64,000 nt of DNA from assembly GCF_000515335.1 (NCBI RefSeq), contig NZ_KI911563.1, positions 2,876,936 to 2,940,935 of the forward strand, read 5' to 3'. This document shows positions 1 through 11,783 of this stretch, piece after piece. Origin of the DNA: Cohnella panacarvi Gsoil 349. GTDB lineage: Bacteria; Bacillota; Bacilli; Paenibacillales; Paenibacillaceae. The notes under the pieces were generated by a model that did not search any database, had not been told where the DNA came from, and saw only the letters and a program-made list of their open reading frames with translations. Both the position numbers and the translations under genes were made by a program. Position 1 is the first letter of the stretch; each line of letters opens with the position of its first letter.

Positions 1-200
1 CAAGCCCGAGATGCCCCGGGCTTGCGTATCCGGTCTTAGCATTCGTTTCCGAATGTTATCCCGGTCTTGTGGGCAGGTTGCCTACGTGTTACTCACCCGT
101 CCGCCGCTAAGCTATCCCCGAAGGGATAACTCCGCTCGACTTGCATGTATTAGGCACGCCGCCAGCGTTCGTCCTGAGCCAGGATCAAACTCTCCATAAA
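1..200 (-). rRNA. 16S rRNA, 5' end (partial)
   Basis: Read on the minus strand this is the first 200 nt of a 16S gene. The universal primer-site sequence GAGTTTGATCCTGGCTCAG is followed by the usual GACGAACGCTGGCGG segment and the first variable region. The rest of the operon lies beyond the window's left edge. The mature 5' end is placed about 8 nt before GAGTTTGATC by analogy with other 16S genes. It is transcribed away from oriC, as expected for a strongly expressed operon. Confidence 0.97.
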
Positions 201-359
201 AGTTGAACCTTTTATCGAAGAGCCTTTCGGCTCAATCTGTATTGCTGGTTTGTTCACCGAAGTGAACGTTTTATTACCGTAAATTACGCTCGATGTTCAG
301 TTTTCAAAGAACAAACTTCGTTGCATTTTCGCGGCCACCGCGTTAGCGGCGACTCAAAT

Positions 360-388
360 AATATATCACGATTGGCGAATCAATGCAA
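360..388 (-). promoter_or_regulatory. rRNA operon promoter
   Basis: On the minus strand a -35 TTGCAT (383-388) and a -10 TATATT (360-365) are separated by exactly 17 bp. They lie about 160 nt before the 16S 5' end, and the leader between contains the Firmicute pre-rRNA element TTCTTTGAAAACTGAACA (near 298-315). An AT-rich stretch upstream of the -35 could act as an UP element. Confidence 0.75.
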
Positions 389-427
389 GCATTATCTTAT
401 AAATATTTTGGCCTTCCTCGCTGTATA

Positions 428-467
428 ACAAAAAACCGGGATTCTAGGCATTCGCCCCGATCCCGGT
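428..467 (-). terminator. Rho-independent terminator of the gyrA/HD-GYP unit
   Basis: On the minus strand an ACCGGGAT...ATCCCGGT stem (435-467) is followed by a run of six Ts, directly after the HD-GYP stop codon and before the rRNA promoter. Confidence 0.8.
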
Positions 468-482
468 CCCTCTATCATCACA

Positions 483-1559
483 TTAATTCGTCGCAAACAC
501 TTCTACGATAAACAGTTGCCGCTGCTGAGCCAAGTTAATAATCTGGCCGTGTACCGATACCATCGGGCGCGTTGGATTGTTCCGGTCGGTAAATACGATC
601 TCGGCTATGCGCCCGTCGTTTAATCGTACGACCGCACCGTTATGGAATTGCGTCGTTCTCTCGATGAACGTCTGAACGTATACCGGCTCCAGCTTGCCGA
701 AAGAGTTCGCATACAACTCCTCTAGCACCAAATACGGCGACTCCGCTTTACGGTAGTTGCGATTCGAAGTCATCGCATGATACATATCCGCTATCGATAC
801 GATCTTGGCGTACGGATGAATCTTGTCGCCCTTGACCTTCATCGGATAACCGCTGCCGTCGATCCGCTCATGATGCTGCAGCGCGGATAACCATACGCCA
901 GAGTTGAGTCCCGTAACATTCTCCAGCAGCCGGAACCCGTAGATCGTATGCTGCCGAACCTCTTGCAACTCATCGTTCGTGAGACGCGAAGGTTTACGAA
1001 GGATCGCCTCGTCCACCTTGAAATTCCCGATATCGTGCAACAGACCAGCCATGGCGATCTGAAGCAAGTCTTTCTCCGGTAATTTGTTCCACTTCGCCAA
1101 GTGATACGAGGTCAGCGCGCACAGTACGCTATTTCGAACGAGTATGTTTTCTCCTCCTTCGAACGGAGGAAGGTAGAACGTCAGTACATTATATTCATCC
1201 TTGAATTCAAGCAAAGCATTAAGTCCGTTGCGAAGATCAAGAACCGGGATTTTCTGACCGGAGGCGACCATAGACATCGTCCGTCTGAGCAACCGTTCCA
1301 TCTCCAGGAACTGCCGCTGCAAGGAGGAAAGCTTCACCTCTTGCTTGTCGGAGCTGTCCTCCGCTTCCGTGTCGTCTTCTTTCTCTTCCAATCCCGCTCT
1401 GCGAATATCTACGGTTGAAATGAGGAACGCTTGAAGAATTTCCAAGTCTCGTTCGGAGAGCGCGCGATCTTTCTCCATCAGCACGCTTCCAAGCGCGGTC
1501 TGAACATCCGTTGCAAGTCTATCTCCCGGCTGCGCTTGCATGACGGGTAATACAGGCAT
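483..1559 (-). CDS. HD-GYP domain protein
   Basis: A 358-residue soluble protein. Its C-terminal half (about 135-300) is an HD-GYP domain, the fold of cyclic-di-GMP phosphodiesterases: HD at 175-176, H204, HHE at 229-231, DGSGYP at 234-239 and D258. An acidic linker lies at about 57-75. Two positions look altered. The usual HDIGK is HDIGN, and the early conserved His of the metal site appears to be Asn143, so catalysis may be weakened or absent. The start ATG follows GGGAGGG. It lies 39 nt behind gyrA with no terminator between, so it is probably read through from gyrA. c-di-GMP hydrolysis is inferred from the family. Confidence 0.85.
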   Translation of the reverse strand: MPVLPVMQAQPGDRLATDVQTALGSVLMEKDRALSERDLEILQAFLISTVDIRRAGLEEKEDDTEAEDSSDKQEVKLSSLQRQFLEMERLLRRTMSMVASGQKIPVLDLRNGLNALLEFKDEYNVLTFYLPPFEGGENILVRNSVLCALTSYHLAKWNKLPEKDLLQIAMAGLLHDIGNFKVDEAILRKPSRLTNDELQEVRQHTIYGFRLLENVTGLNSGVWLSALQHHERIDGSGYPMKVKGDKIHPYAKIVSIADMYHAMTSNRNYRKAESPYLVLEELYANSFGKLEPVYVQTFIERTTQFHNGAVVRLNDGRIAEIVFTDRNNPTRPMVSVHGQIINLAQQRQLFIVEVFATN

Positions 1560-1598
1560 GCTTCAACCCTCCCTGGATGCGTGCACGGCGAGAGCAGA

Positions 1599-4082
1599 CT
1601 AGCTTTCGGTCTGCTCGCCTTCAACTTCTCCTTCGGCTTCTTCCGATTCGGTATCGTCTTCGCTGCGCGGCGCTCTCGCGACCGTAGCAACGGAATCCTC
1701 ATCCCGAATATTAATCAGCTTAACGCCTTGCGTAATACGACCCATCGTGTTGATTCCCGCCATGCTCGTCCGAATGAGCGTGCCGGAAGTCGTCATGATC
1801 ATCAGATCTTCCTCGTTGTTCACGACTTTGAGCCCGACGATCGCGCCGTTCTTATCCGTTACGTTAAGCGTCTTGATTCCTTTGCCGCCGCGCGTCTGGG
1901 TGCGGTATTCGGTCATCGGCGTACGTTTGCCGTAGCCTTTGGCCGTTACGATGAGCACGTCCTGATCCGGATCGACGACGTCCATATCGATGACTTTATC
2001 GTCGTCATCCAGTTGAATTCCCTTAACGCCGGTTGCCGAACGCCCCATCGATCTAACGTCTTCTTCCGAGAAACGGATCGACATCCCTTGGCTCGTACCC
2101 ATAATGATCTCGCGGGCGCCGTCCGTCAGCTTGACGCCGATCAAGTCGTCGTCTTCGCGAAGCGAGATCGCGATCAAGCCGACTTTACGAATATTCGAAT
2201 AGTCGTCGAGCGGCGTCTTCTTAACGACCCCGTTCCGAGTCGCGAAGAACAGATACTTGTTCGGTTCGAATGCTTCGACCGGAATAACCGCGTTAATCGT
2301 CTCGCCCTGCTCGATCTGAATGAGGTTAATGATCGGAGTTCCGCGAGCGGTTCTGCTCAGATCCGGAATTTCATAAGCCTTAAGCCGGAAAACGCGACCT
2401 TTGTTCGTGAAGAACAACAGGAAGTGGTGGGTGTTGGAGATGAACAGCGTTTCGACGAAATCATCCTCTTTCGTCCCCATTCCCATAATGCCGCGTCCAC
2501 CGCGCTTCTGGCTGCGGTACGTCGAAACCGGAAGGCGCTTGATGTAACCCGAATGCGTCATCGTGATAACGACGTCGTCGCGCGGAATCAAGTCTTCGTC
2601 CAGAATTTCGTCGTCGCTGATCGTAATCTCCGTGCGGCGATCGTCTCCGAAACGATCCTTGATCTCCTCAAGCTCCGAATGGATAATGTCGCGCACGAGC
2701 AATTCATCCGCGAGGATCGCTTTATATTCGGCAATCTTAACCATCAGCTCGTTGTATTCGTCTTCGATCTTCTGGCGCTCCAGCCCGGTCAAGCGTTGCA
2801 GGCGCATGTCGAGAATCGCCTGAGCTTGCTCATGGGAGAGTCCGAAGCGAGTGATCAAGCCTTCGCGCGCTTCGTCCGCCGTGCGGGATCCGCGAATGAG
2901 CGCGATGACTTCGTCGAGATGGTCAAGCGCGATGCGCAAGCCCTCGAGAATGTGGGCGCGCGCTTCCGCTTTCTTCAGATCGTACTCCGTCCGGCGGCGA
3001 ATGACTTCGACTTGGTGTTCGATATAGTGATGCAACATATCCCGCAGGTTTAGTATCTTAGGCTCGTTGTTGACGAGCGCAAGCATATTGATACCGAACG
3101 TGGATTGCATTTGAGTTTGCTTGTACAGATTGTTCAGCACGACCGTCGGCGTAACGTCACGGCGCAATTCGATGACGACGCGCATGCCGTTGCGGTCCGA
3201 TTCGTCGCGAAGGTCGGTAATGCCGTCAATCTTCTTCTCGCGCACGAGCTCGGCGATCTTCTCTACCAATCTTGCTTTAATGACTTGGTAAGGAAGCTCT
3301 TGCACGATGATGCGCGCCTTGCCGTTCACTTCTTCGATCTCGGCTTTCGCCCGCATCGTAACGGAACCGCGGCCCGTCGCATACGCTTGGCGAATTCCCA
3401 CCGTCCCGAGTATGTAACCCGCTGTCGGGAAGTCGGGACCTTTAATAAACTCCATCAGGTCATACGAGTTAAGCTCCGGATTTCGGATAAGCGCCTGAGC
3501 TCCCTCGATGACCTCGCGAAGGTTGTGAGGCGGGATATTGGTAGCCATACCGACCGCGATCCCCGTATTGCCGTTAACGAGCAAGTTCGGATAACGCGCC
3601 GGCAATACGACCGGTTCTTGCTCTTCGCCGTCGTAGTTCGGCTTGTAGTCGATCGTTTCTTTATTGATATCGCGAAGCATCTCCATGGCGATCTTGGAAA
3701 GCCTTGCTTCCGTATACCGCATGGCAGCCGCCATATCGCCGTCGATGGAACCGAAGTTGCCGTGCCCGTCGACAAGCATATATCGGAGCGAGAAATCTTG
3801 CGCCATACGCACCATCGCTTCGTAAATCGCGGAGTCGCCGTGCGGATGGTACTTACCGATGACTTCCCCTACGATTCTCGCCGATTTCTTATATGGCTTG
3901 TCCGGTGCCATGCCAAGCTCGGACATGGCGTATAGAATACGTCTTTGAACCGGCTTAAGACCGTCGCGAATGTCCGGCAAAGCACGGCTGACGATAACGC
4001 TCATCGCGTAATCCATGAACGATTCCCGCATTTCGACCCCGATATCGCGATCGATAATGTGAGAGCGTTGTTCTTCCGACAT
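1599..4082 (-). CDS. gyrA: DNA gyrase subunit A
   Basis: An 827-residue subunit of type II topoisomerase that breaks and rejoins DNA while GyrB hydrolyses ATP to introduce negative supercoils. The catalytic tyrosine is Tyr123 (in [13 protein letters not shown]). The quinolone-resistance positions are wild type (Ser84, Glu88). The GyrA-box [11 protein letters not shown] opens the C-terminal DNA-wrapping beta-pinwheel, and the tail is acidic, as usual. The start ATG has a strong AAGGAGGATC site. It lies on the same strand as gyrB but is separated from it by the oppositely oriented YheC/YheD gene, so it needs its own promoter. Confidence 0.98.
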   Translation of the reverse strand: MSEEQRSHIIDRDIGVEMRESFMDYAMSVIVSRALPDIRDGLKPVQRRILYAMSELGMAPDKPYKKSARIVGEVIGKYHPHGDSAIYEAMVRMAQDFSLRYMLVDGHGNFGSIDGDMAAAMRYTEARLSKIAMEMLRDINKETIDYKPNYDGEEQEPVVLPARYPNLLVNGNTGIAVGMATNIPPHNLREVIEGAQALIRNPELNSYDLMEFIKGPDFPTAGYILGTVGIRQAYATGRGSVTMRAKAEIEEVNGKARIIVQELPYQVIKARLVEKIAELVREKKIDGITDLRDESDRNGMRVVIELRRDVTPTVVLNNLYKQTQMQSTFGINMLALVNNEPKILNLRDMLHHYIEHQVEVIRRRTEYDLKKAEARAHILEGLRIALDHLDEVIALIRGSRTADEAREGLITRFGLSHEQAQAILDMRLQRLTGLERQKIEDEYNELMVKIAEYKAILADELLVRDIIHSELEEIKDRFGDDRRTEITISDDEILDEDLIPRDDVVITMTHSGYIKRLPVSTYRSQKRGGRGIMGMGTKEDDFVETLFISNTHHFLLFFTNKGRVFRLKAYEIPDLSRTARGTPIINLIQIEQGETINAVIPVEAFEPNKYLFFATRNGVVKKTPLDDYSNIRKVGLIAISLREDDDLIGVKLTDGAREIIMGTSQGMSIRFSEEDVRSMGRSATGVKGIQLDDDDKVIDMDVVDPDQDVLIVTAKGYGKRTPMTEYRTQTRGGKGIKTLNVTDKNGAIVGLKVVNNEEDLMIMTTSGTLIRTSMAGINTMGRITQGVKLINIRDEDSVATVARAPRSEDDTESEEAEGEVEGEQTES

Positions 4083-4231
4083 GAAGATAGATCCTCCTTA
4101 GTCCATGAGACTGATCCGTCGTGCAAACGTCGCGCATCGTGATAGATGCACACCGCTTAGCGCGTTTCGTCATAGATTATTAGTAATTCCATTATACCAT
4201 ATTGCCGAAGGGAAAGGTTGGATGAACGCAG

Positions 4232-5011
4232 ATGTCGATCCAGCGCGTCCAAAGCAAACAAGCAAAGACGGACGCCCTTCTTGCCGATGCCGATCTGCAA
4301 GCATTCGTGCCCGATACGCGAAGCTTCAGCGAGCAGACCGTCCGCAACATGCTTGATCGGTACGGCATGATCTACGTGAAACCCGTCAAAGGAACTTTCG
4401 GCAAAGGCGTCATCCGCGTCGAGAAATCGGCCGGAGGGGCAAAGCCCTACTTCTTTCAATCCGGAGAACGCAAATACCGCTTCGACTCGTTCGATCGTAT
4501 GTACGGCAAGTTGCTGGCCGTCAAGAGAAACCGGGCCTATCTCGCCCAACAAGGCATACATCTGCTTAAGTACAATAACCGGCGATTCGATCTTAGGGTG
4601 ATGGTACAGAAAAATCCGGCAAACAAGTGGGAGACGACTGGCATGATCGGGAGGCTGTCCCATCCGCGCAAAATCGTAACCAACTACCACAGCGGCGGAA
4701 CACCGCTCCCCGTCGAAAAACTGTTGGCGCCGACCCTTGCTTCGGAACAGATCAACGAGCTGCAGGCCAATCTGCGGGAGCATGGCGTTAAAGTCGCCGC
4801 GACCCTGGAAAGAAAGTTCCCCAGGCTCAAAGAGATCGGCGTCGATATCGCTCTGGATGAACAATTGAAGCCGTGGATTCTCGAGGTTAATACGCTTCCT
4901 GACGTCTTTTTGTTCCGTAAACTGCCGAACCAGTCGACATTCCGAAGGATGTTCGCCTACGCGGTAGCGTATGGCCGTTACTCCACACGTAACCGCAAAC
5001 GCAAAGCTTAA
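4232..5011 (+). CDS. YheC/YheD family ATP-grasp protein
   Basis: A 259-residue protein of the YheC/YheD family, ATP-grasp-fold proteins known as endospore coat-associated in Bacillus. Visible family features are the early YVKPVKGTFGKGVIRV nucleotide-binding strand-loop, FDLRVMVQK in the middle, and DIALDEQLKPWILEVNT, the metal/ATP site, near the C terminus. The tail is basic (RNRKRKA). No ligase substrate is known for the family. It is divergent from gyrA and convergent with gyrB, running against the direction of replication in a block otherwise on the leading strand. The start is the first in-frame ATG; its ribosome binding site is weak. Confidence 0.85.
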   Translation: MSIQRVQSKQAKTDALLADADLQAFVPDTRSFSEQTVRNMLDRYGMIYVKPVKGTFGKGVIRVEKSAGGAKPYFFQSGERKYRFDSFDRMYGKLLAVKRNRAYLAQQGIHLLKYNNRRFDLRVMVQKNPANKWETTGMIGRLSHPRKIVTNYHSGGTPLPVEKLLAPTLASEQINELQANLREHGVKVAATLERKFPRLKEIGVDIALDEQLKPWILEVNTLPDVFLFRKLPNQSTFRRMFAYAVAYGRYSTRNRKRKA

Positions 5012-5015
5012 TCGC

Positions 5016-5046
5016 AAGGGGTATCTCCTACAAGAGATACCCCTTT
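5016..5046. terminator. Bidirectional terminator between the YheC/YheD gene and gyrB
   Basis: A perfect GGGGTATCTC/GAGATACCCC stem with a 6-nt loop lies between two convergent stop codons, with short T or A tracts on its flanks. Confidence 0.7.
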
Positions 5047-5068
5047 GGCTATCGTTATGATCGATTCG

Positions 5069-7030
<1,962 letters not shown>

Positions 7031-7285
7031 TTAACCTTTCAGATCGTCCAGATGATGCGCTCTTTTCTTAAGCGTGGACGTTGAAATCGGAGAATAATAT
7101 ACTTTGCCTTCGGTGACGACGATCGATTTAGGATCTTCTTCGCCGATCGTCTCTATTTCCTTGTTCTTCTGAGCCTGGGCTACGAATTGCCGAGACAGCT
7201 TGGAGGATTGCTCGATGGATATATCGAAGATCGCCACGACTTGTGACGTTCGAATGATCTTCTCCCCGCCCAAATGAATATACAT
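7031..7285 (-). CDS. remB: RemB-like (YaaB, DUF370) regulator
   Basis: An 84-residue protein beginning MYIHLGGEKII, typical of the RemA/RemB (DUF370) family. RemA is a DNA-binding activator of biofilm-matrix genes in Bacillus; RemB (YaaB) is its paralogue encoded between recF and gyrB, the same position as here. The sequence is a compact small domain without membrane segments. It starts 18 nt after recF and is followed within about 35 nt by gyrB, so it is co-transcribed with them. Confidence 0.88.
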   Translation of the reverse strand: MYIHLGGEKIIRTSQVVAIFDISIEQSSKLSRQFVAQAQKNKEIETIGEEDPKSIVVTEGKVYYSPISTSTLKKRAHHLDDLKG

Positions 7286-7303
7286 GAGTTTCGCCCCTTG
7301 GCA

Positions 7304-8422
7304 TTACCGCAGCAATTGTCCGTTCCTCACGTGAAAAACGGATGCATCCTTCAATCTGCTCATATTTACGCTCTCCAGACCTGTCGTCGTAATAAAGGTC
7401 TGTACACGGCTCTGAAAAGTTTCGATCAGCTGCGTCTGCCTGGTCTGATCGAGTTCCGAGAGCACGTCGTCGAGCAACAAGAGCGGATATTCGCCCAACT
7501 CTTCGTGCATGAGCTCAAGCTCTGCAAGCTTAAGCGATAAGGCAGCCGTACGCTGCTGTCCTTGCGATCCGAACGACTGTACGTCCTTGCCGTTAATGGC
7601 GAACGTAAGGTCATCCCGGTGAGGTCCCGTCAGCGTCATGCCCCGCCTAAATTCTTGTTCCTTGCCCTGTGTTAACTTTAACATAAATTGCTGGAATAAA
7701 GAAGGATCAACTTGGGCTTGCGTTCCAATCGACTCGCCGAACGAAGGCTTGTAATCCACGGTGAGAAGCTCCGTTCCACCCGTTATTCCAGCATGGACTT
7801 TCTCCGCCCACTTTTGTAGATTTACAATAAAGTTTTTCCTTTTCTGCATCATTTTAACACCGTAAGTAGCAAGCTGCTCGTTCCAGACCTCGAGCATTTC
7901 CGGCGATGCGTTCCGGCTGTCGGTCGATTTCAAGTAATTGTTCCGCTGCTGCAATATTTTCTGATATTGCTGCATGTCGTGCAAATAACCGGGATGCACC
8001 TGGCCGATCTCCATGTCCATGAATCGGCGGCGCACTCCCGGTGCTCCCTTGACGATATCCAGATCCTCGGGCGCGAACAGAACAACGTTAAGCGTACCCA
8101 CGAAGCCGCTTAGCTTGCGCTGCTCGAGCCCGTTAATCTTCGCTTTTTTGCCTTGCGCCGACACCTGCAGTTCCAGCCTGACATCGCCGTGACGCTTCTC
8201 CATCTCCGCGCGAATGATCGCCGTAGATTGATTCCAGCCGATCAATTCCTTGTCTTTGGATGTCCGATGGGACTTCGTCAGAGACAACACGTGAATCGCT
8301 TCGATGAGGTTCGTCTTCCCTTGCGCGTTCGGACCGATGAAGATGTTGACGCCGGATTCCGTGGCCAGCTTCAGCGTATCGTAGTTGCGATAGCCGTGAA
8401 GCTCCAAGCTTTTTAACTGCAT
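7304..8422 (-). CDS. recF: DNA replication/repair protein RecF
   Basis: A 372-residue SMC-like ATPase that helps load RecA at gapped DNA with RecO/RecR. It shows the Walker A motif GPNAQGKTNLIEAI near residue 30, the family block FAPEDLDIVKGAPGVRRRFMD, the ABC-type signature region FGSQGQQRTAALSLKLAEL, and a Walker B with LLLLDDVLSELD. The length is standard. It lies in the conserved dnaN-yaaA-recF order, 17 nt after yaaA. Confidence 0.97.
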   Translation of the reverse strand: MQLKSLELHGYRNYDTLKLATESGVNIFIGPNAQGKTNLIEAIHVLSLTKSHRTSKDKELIGWNQSTAIIRAEMEKRHGDVRLELQVSAQGKKAKINGLEQRKLSGFVGTLNVVLFAPEDLDIVKGAPGVRRRFMDMEIGQVHPGYLHDMQQYQKILQQRNNYLKSTDSRNASPEMLEVWNEQLATYGVKMMQKRKNFIVNLQKWAEKVHAGITGGTELLTVDYKPSFGESIGTQAQVDPSLFQQFMLKLTQGKEQEFRRGMTLTGPHRDDLTFAINGKDVQSFGSQGQQRTAALSLKLAELELMHEELGEYPLLLLDDVLSELDQTRQTQLIETFQSRVQTFITTTGLESVNMSRLKDASVFHVRNGQLLR

Positions 8423-8439
8423 GAGGTTCCCCTTCCCAG

Positions 8440-8655
8440 TTACCGGGCGCTTACGATGAACGTGCCGCAGCCTTCTACCTCGATCTGATCTCCGACGACC
8501 AGTTTGCGCCCTCTGCGATTGTCCGGCTCTCCGTTAACGAGTACTTTCGTCTCTTGAAGGAAAAACTTCGCATGGCCGCCCGTGCTGATGCAGTCGGCCA
8601 GTTTCAGAAACTGTCCGAGCGTAATGTATTCCGTCGATATTCCGATACTTTTCAT
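8440..8655 (-). CDS. yaaA: S4-domain protein YaaA (RlbA)
   Basis: A 71-residue S4-like RNA-binding protein between dnaN and recF, as in Bacillus. The S4 core is visible in ITLGQFLKLADCISTGGHAK, KVLVNGEPDNRRGRKL and VGDQIEV. It is implicated in ribosome assembly in the family; no catalytic site is expected. The start ATG follows AAGGAGAGCGG. Confidence 0.93.
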   Translation of the reverse strand: MKSIGISTEYITLGQFLKLADCISTGGHAKFFLQETKVLVNGEPDNRRGRKLVVGDQIEVEGCGTFIVSAR

Positions 8656-8667
8656 CTTCCGCTCTCC

Positions 8668-9807
8668 TTAGTTCGTCGTTCGGTATGGAAGAATGAGGAA
8701 TAGGCTATTCTCGTGGTCGCGAGGTTTGATAATAATCGGGCTCATCGCGCCGGTAAAACCGATGAACAGCTCTTCGGAATCGAGCACTTTAAGAACATCG
8801 ATCATATATTTGGAGTTGAAAGCGATCTTCAGCGGTTCGCCGCGCAGCTCGGTAACGTCGAGTTGCTCCGTTACTTTCCCCAACTCGGAAGAGCTCGATG
8901 AAATTTCGATGCCGCCGGTATCGGTCGTTATTAGGCGAACAATGTTCGTCTTCTCCTCCCGGGAAAGCAAATAAGCGCGATCAATCGCTTCGCTGAGCTG
9001 TTTTGTATTAAGAATCAGTTCTGTTTTGAACGATTGCGGAATAATCTTGGAAGTATCCGGATAGGTCCCGTCCAACATACGCGAATAGAACAGGACGTTG
9101 CCAAGCTTAAACAGCACTTGGTTATCCGCGACGACAATATCCACGTTAACGTTCTGATCCGGTACGATCTTAGCCAATTCGTTCAGCGTCTTGCCGGAGA
9201 TAACAATGTTCGAGAAACGAACGTCGCCTGCGTTGACATTCGCCGTACGGCTTGCCAGACGGTGGCGATCCGTCGCTACGAACTTATAATAGCCGTCCTG
9301 TAAATTCCATAGTACCCCGGTTAGAATCGGCGTCGATTCGTTCGTCGTAACCGCGAATACCGTCTGTCTGATCATATCGCGAAGCAAATCGCCGGGAATC
9401 GTAACGACTTGATCTTCTTGAATCGAAGGAAGAATAGGGAATTCTTCCGGATCCAAGCCGACAAGCTGAATTTCCGTCGCTCCGGAACGAATCAACGTCT
9501 GAAAACGCTCTCCGACTTCAATATGAACTTCTTCATGGGGAAGCTTCTTGACGATCTCGACGAAAAATTTAGCCGGCAGCACGACACTACCCGTACGATC
9601 GACGGTCACGATCGTCTTCTCTTGGGTTTCAAGCGGAATAAAGCTTTGAATCGAAATATCGGTGTCGCTTGCCGTCAGCGTTACGCCGTTATAACCCGCA
9701 TCCACTTTAATGCCGCTTAGAATCGGAATCGTCGTCCGCGATGCGACAGCTTTCGAGACGTGCTGAATCGCTTCGTTCAGTTCGCCGCGCAATATCGTCA
9801 ATTTCAT
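8668..9807 (-). CDS. dnaN: DNA polymerase III beta subunit (sliding clamp)
   Basis: A 379-residue clamp with the three-domain beta-clamp repeat. Its N terminus is MKLTILRGELNEAIQHVSKAV, and it ends with the conserved MSPIIIKPRDHENSLFLILPYRTT-type block (positions about 355-379, given in part). The dimer encircles DNA and tethers polymerase and repair proteins. It lies 149 nt downstream of dnaA, and that gap holds the unwinding part of oriC. Length and start are standard. Confidence 0.98.
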   Translation of the reverse strand: MKLTILRGELNEAIQHVSKAVASRTTIPILSGIKVDAGYNGVTLTASDTDISIQSFIPLETQEKTIVTVDRTGSVVLPAKFFVEIVKKLPHEEVHIEVGERFQTLIRSGATEIQLVGLDPEEFPILPSIQEDQVVTIPGDLLRDMIRQTVFAVTTNESTPILTGVLWNLQDGYYKFVATDRHRLASRTANVNAGDVRFSNIVISGKTLNELAKIVPDQNVNVDIVVADNQVLFKLGNVLFYSRMLDGTYPDTSKIIPQSFKTELILNTKQLSEAIDRAYLLSREEKTNIVRLITTDTGGIEISSSSSELGKVTEQLDVTELRGEPLKIAFNSKYMIDVLKVLDSEELFIGFTGAMSPIIIKPRDHENSLFLILPYRTTN

Positions 9808-9956
9808 GGGGTCACCTCGTTAAATGTCATCTTATTGTAGCATGTTTAATTATTAAAGTCGTAGTAGGCGACGTGAATATGTGGATAAGTGATTAAAAGC
9901 TCGAAAATAACGCCTATCCACATGTGTATGCTTTGTGCATAGGCGCTACGTCATTG
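9808..9956 (-). other. oriC unwinding region between dnaA and dnaN
   Basis: On the minus strand a perfect DnaA box TTATCCACA (9880-9888) is followed by a weaker TATTCACG. Triplets CCTACTACGACTTTAAT (about 9852-9868) come next, then an AT-rich stretch towards dnaN. This matches the Bacillus order of boxes, DnaA-trios and unwinding element. Two further near-boxes (9914-9922 CTATCCACA, 9934-9942) lie inside an inverted repeat with arms CGCCTAT/ATAGGCG (9911-9945), which may also form a hairpin after dnaA. Confidence 0.8.
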
Positions 9957-11309
9957 TTAAGTTAAATTTTTGATCTTTTCCGTCAGACTGTTGATAATTT
10001 TGTAGAGATCCTGGTCGACTTTCAGTTGCTGCGAAATCTTCTCGTGCGCGTGAATGACGGTCGTATGGTCTCTTCCTCCGAACGCTTCCCCGATCTTAGG
10101 CAGCGAGTAGTCGGTTAACTCCCGGGACAGATACATGGCGATCTGCCTAGGGAAGGCCACCGCTTTCGTTCGCTTGCGAGCCTTGAAGTCCTCGAGCTTG
10201 AGTCCGTAATACTCTCCAACCCGCTGCTGAATATCCTGCATCGTGATGAGCCTGTTGCGTCCGGTCGGCAAAATGTCTTTCAGCGCTTCGGCCGCCAGGT
10301 GCGACGATATATCCTGATTTGTTAGAGAAGAATAGGCAACAATACGGATAAGGGCGCCTTCGAGCTCGCGGATGTTGGAATCGATCATATTCGCGATATA
10401 CATCATCGCTTCGTTCGGAATGTCGAGATTCTCCGCTTTCGCCTTCTTGCGCAGAATGGCGATTCGCGTCTCGAGATCCGGCGGTTGAATATCGGTGATG
10501 AGACCCCATTCGAACCGGGAGCGAAGACGTTCCTCAAGCGTCGGGATTTCCTTCGGCGGACGGTCGCTGGAGATGACGATTTGCTTGTGTTCCTCGTGCA
10601 GGGCGTTGAACGTATGGAAAAATTCTTCCTGCGTCCCTTCCTTACCTGCCAGGAACTGAATATCGTCGATCAGCAGCACGTCGATGTTCCGATACTTGTT
10701 ACGGAAGCTTTCGCCGCGATTGTCGCGAATGGCGTTGATGAATTCGTTCGTGAACTTCTCGGATGAAAGATAAAGCACTTTCATATGCGGGTTATGTTCC
10801 AATATATAATGGCCGATCGCATGCATAAGGTGGGTTTTGCCCAATCCTACGCCTCCATATAGGAAGAAAGGATTGTAAGCTTTAGCCGGCGCTTCGGCGA
10901 CGGCAAGCGACGCAGCGTGAGCGAACCGGTTACCCGCGCCAATGACGAACGTATCGAACGTATATTTCGGATTCAGCATATGCATGTTGATTTCTTCGGT
11001 CTGCGGTTGTCGGACGGCCGGAACTTGCGGGAACGGCGCCGGGGGCTCTACGGTACGGACCTCTTCGATCGCGAATTTAATATCCACAGGCCTTCCTATA
11101 TATTCAGACAAAGTCGAAGAAACCAGCTTCGTATATCGGTTCTCAAGCCATTCTACGGCGAATGTCGTAGGAGCGGTAATGATAACGGCGTTATCGTTAA
11201 GGAAATTGGCTTTCGTCGATTTGAACCAGGTGTCGAAGCTTGGCTTGCTGAGCTTGGTTTGGATGACCGACAACACCTGTTGCCAGATCTCGTTGTTGCG
11301 GTTGTCCAC
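9957..11309 (-). CDS. dnaA: Chromosomal replication initiator DnaA
   Basis: A 450-residue AAA+ initiator. Domain I is N-terminal, and domain II is a short linker with the [10 protein letters not shown] segment. Domain III has Walker [16 protein letters not shown], Walker [15 protein letters not shown] and the sensor region. Domain IV has the DnaA-box-binding block [16 protein letters not shown]. It binds the TTATCCACA-type boxes seen on both sides of the gene, which implies autoregulation. The start codon is GTG at 11307-11309, preceded by AAAGGAGTG. Confidence 0.98.
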   Translation of the reverse strand: MDNRNNEIWQQVLSVIQTKLSKPSFDTWFKSTKANFLNDNAVIITAPTTFAVEWLENRYTKLVSSTLSEYIGRPVDIKFAIEEVRTVEPPAPFPQVPAVRQPQTEEINMHMLNPKYTFDTFVIGAGNRFAHAASLAVAEAPAKAYNPFFLYGGVGLGKTHLMHAIGHYILEHNPHMKVLYLSSEKFTNEFINAIRDNRGESFRNKYRNIDVLLIDDIQFLAGKEGTQEEFFHTFNALHEEHKQIVISSDRPPKEIPTLEERLRSRFEWGLITDIQPPDLETRIAILRKKAKAENLDIPNEAMMYIANMIDSNIRELEGALIRIVAYSSLTNQDISSHLAAEALKDILPTGRNRLITMQDIQQRVGEYYGLKLEDFKARKRTKAVAFPRQIAMYLSRELTDYSLPKIGEAFGGRDHTTVIHAHEKISQQLKVDQDLYKIINSLTEKIKNLT

Positions 11310-11717
11310 GCGAATTTCACTCCTTTAACCCATTCCGAGGACAAGTGAAGAGAGCGGAAAAGTCGAAAAGGTGGTGTTTCGATCAGTTATCCACAGAAAT
11401 CACTGAATTCTTTTATACGATGTCCAATAATAACAGGGTTTGTTCACAATGTTATACACAGGGTGTTAATAAATCGAGGTCGAAAGGAAGAAATCCACTG
11501 GAAAAGACATGTCTAATCATAGCAGACAAACCCTCTAAATTCAACGAAATTCCCCCTGTTATCCACAAACTCAAGCACTTGTGGACGAATTCTGTGCACA
11601 GCACTACATATTGTGAATAAGATGTGCGAAGCTTCGACAGGGTTCAACTATTTTCGAAATTCGACTTCTTTTTTATTCACATGTGCATAAGTGAAAAGCT
11701 GGAATGGCGCATTTTAT
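11310..11717. other. oriC DnaA-box cluster upstream of dnaA
   Basis: This gap between dnaA and rpmH holds perfect DnaA boxes TTATCCACA at 11387-11395 and 11559-11567. One-mismatch boxes lie at 11452-11460 (TTATACACA), 11612-11620 (reverse), 11673-11681 (TTATTCACA) and 11682-11690 (reverse TTATGCACA). The last two abut head to head. It corresponds to the incA/incB part of the Bacillus origin and also carries the dnaA promoter, which I could not place with certainty. Confidence 0.85.
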
Positions 11718-11746
11718 TTGACTTTTGGGCGGCTTCATGGTTTAAT
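11718..11746 (+). promoter_or_regulatory. rpmH promoter
   Basis: TTGACT (11718-11723), a 17-bp spacer and TTTAAT (11741-11746) lie about 40 nt before the rpmH start. Confidence 0.65.
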
Positions 11747-11783
11747 AATAAAACGTGAGTTTGCAAGTAAGGGGGTTGAAATC

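Noticed and set aside
1581..3053. A 490-residue plus-strand frame opposite gyrA
   Set aside because: It lies wholly opposite gyrA, shows no family motif, and is Arg/Asn/Asp-rich as expected for an antisense shadow of a strongly biased gene.
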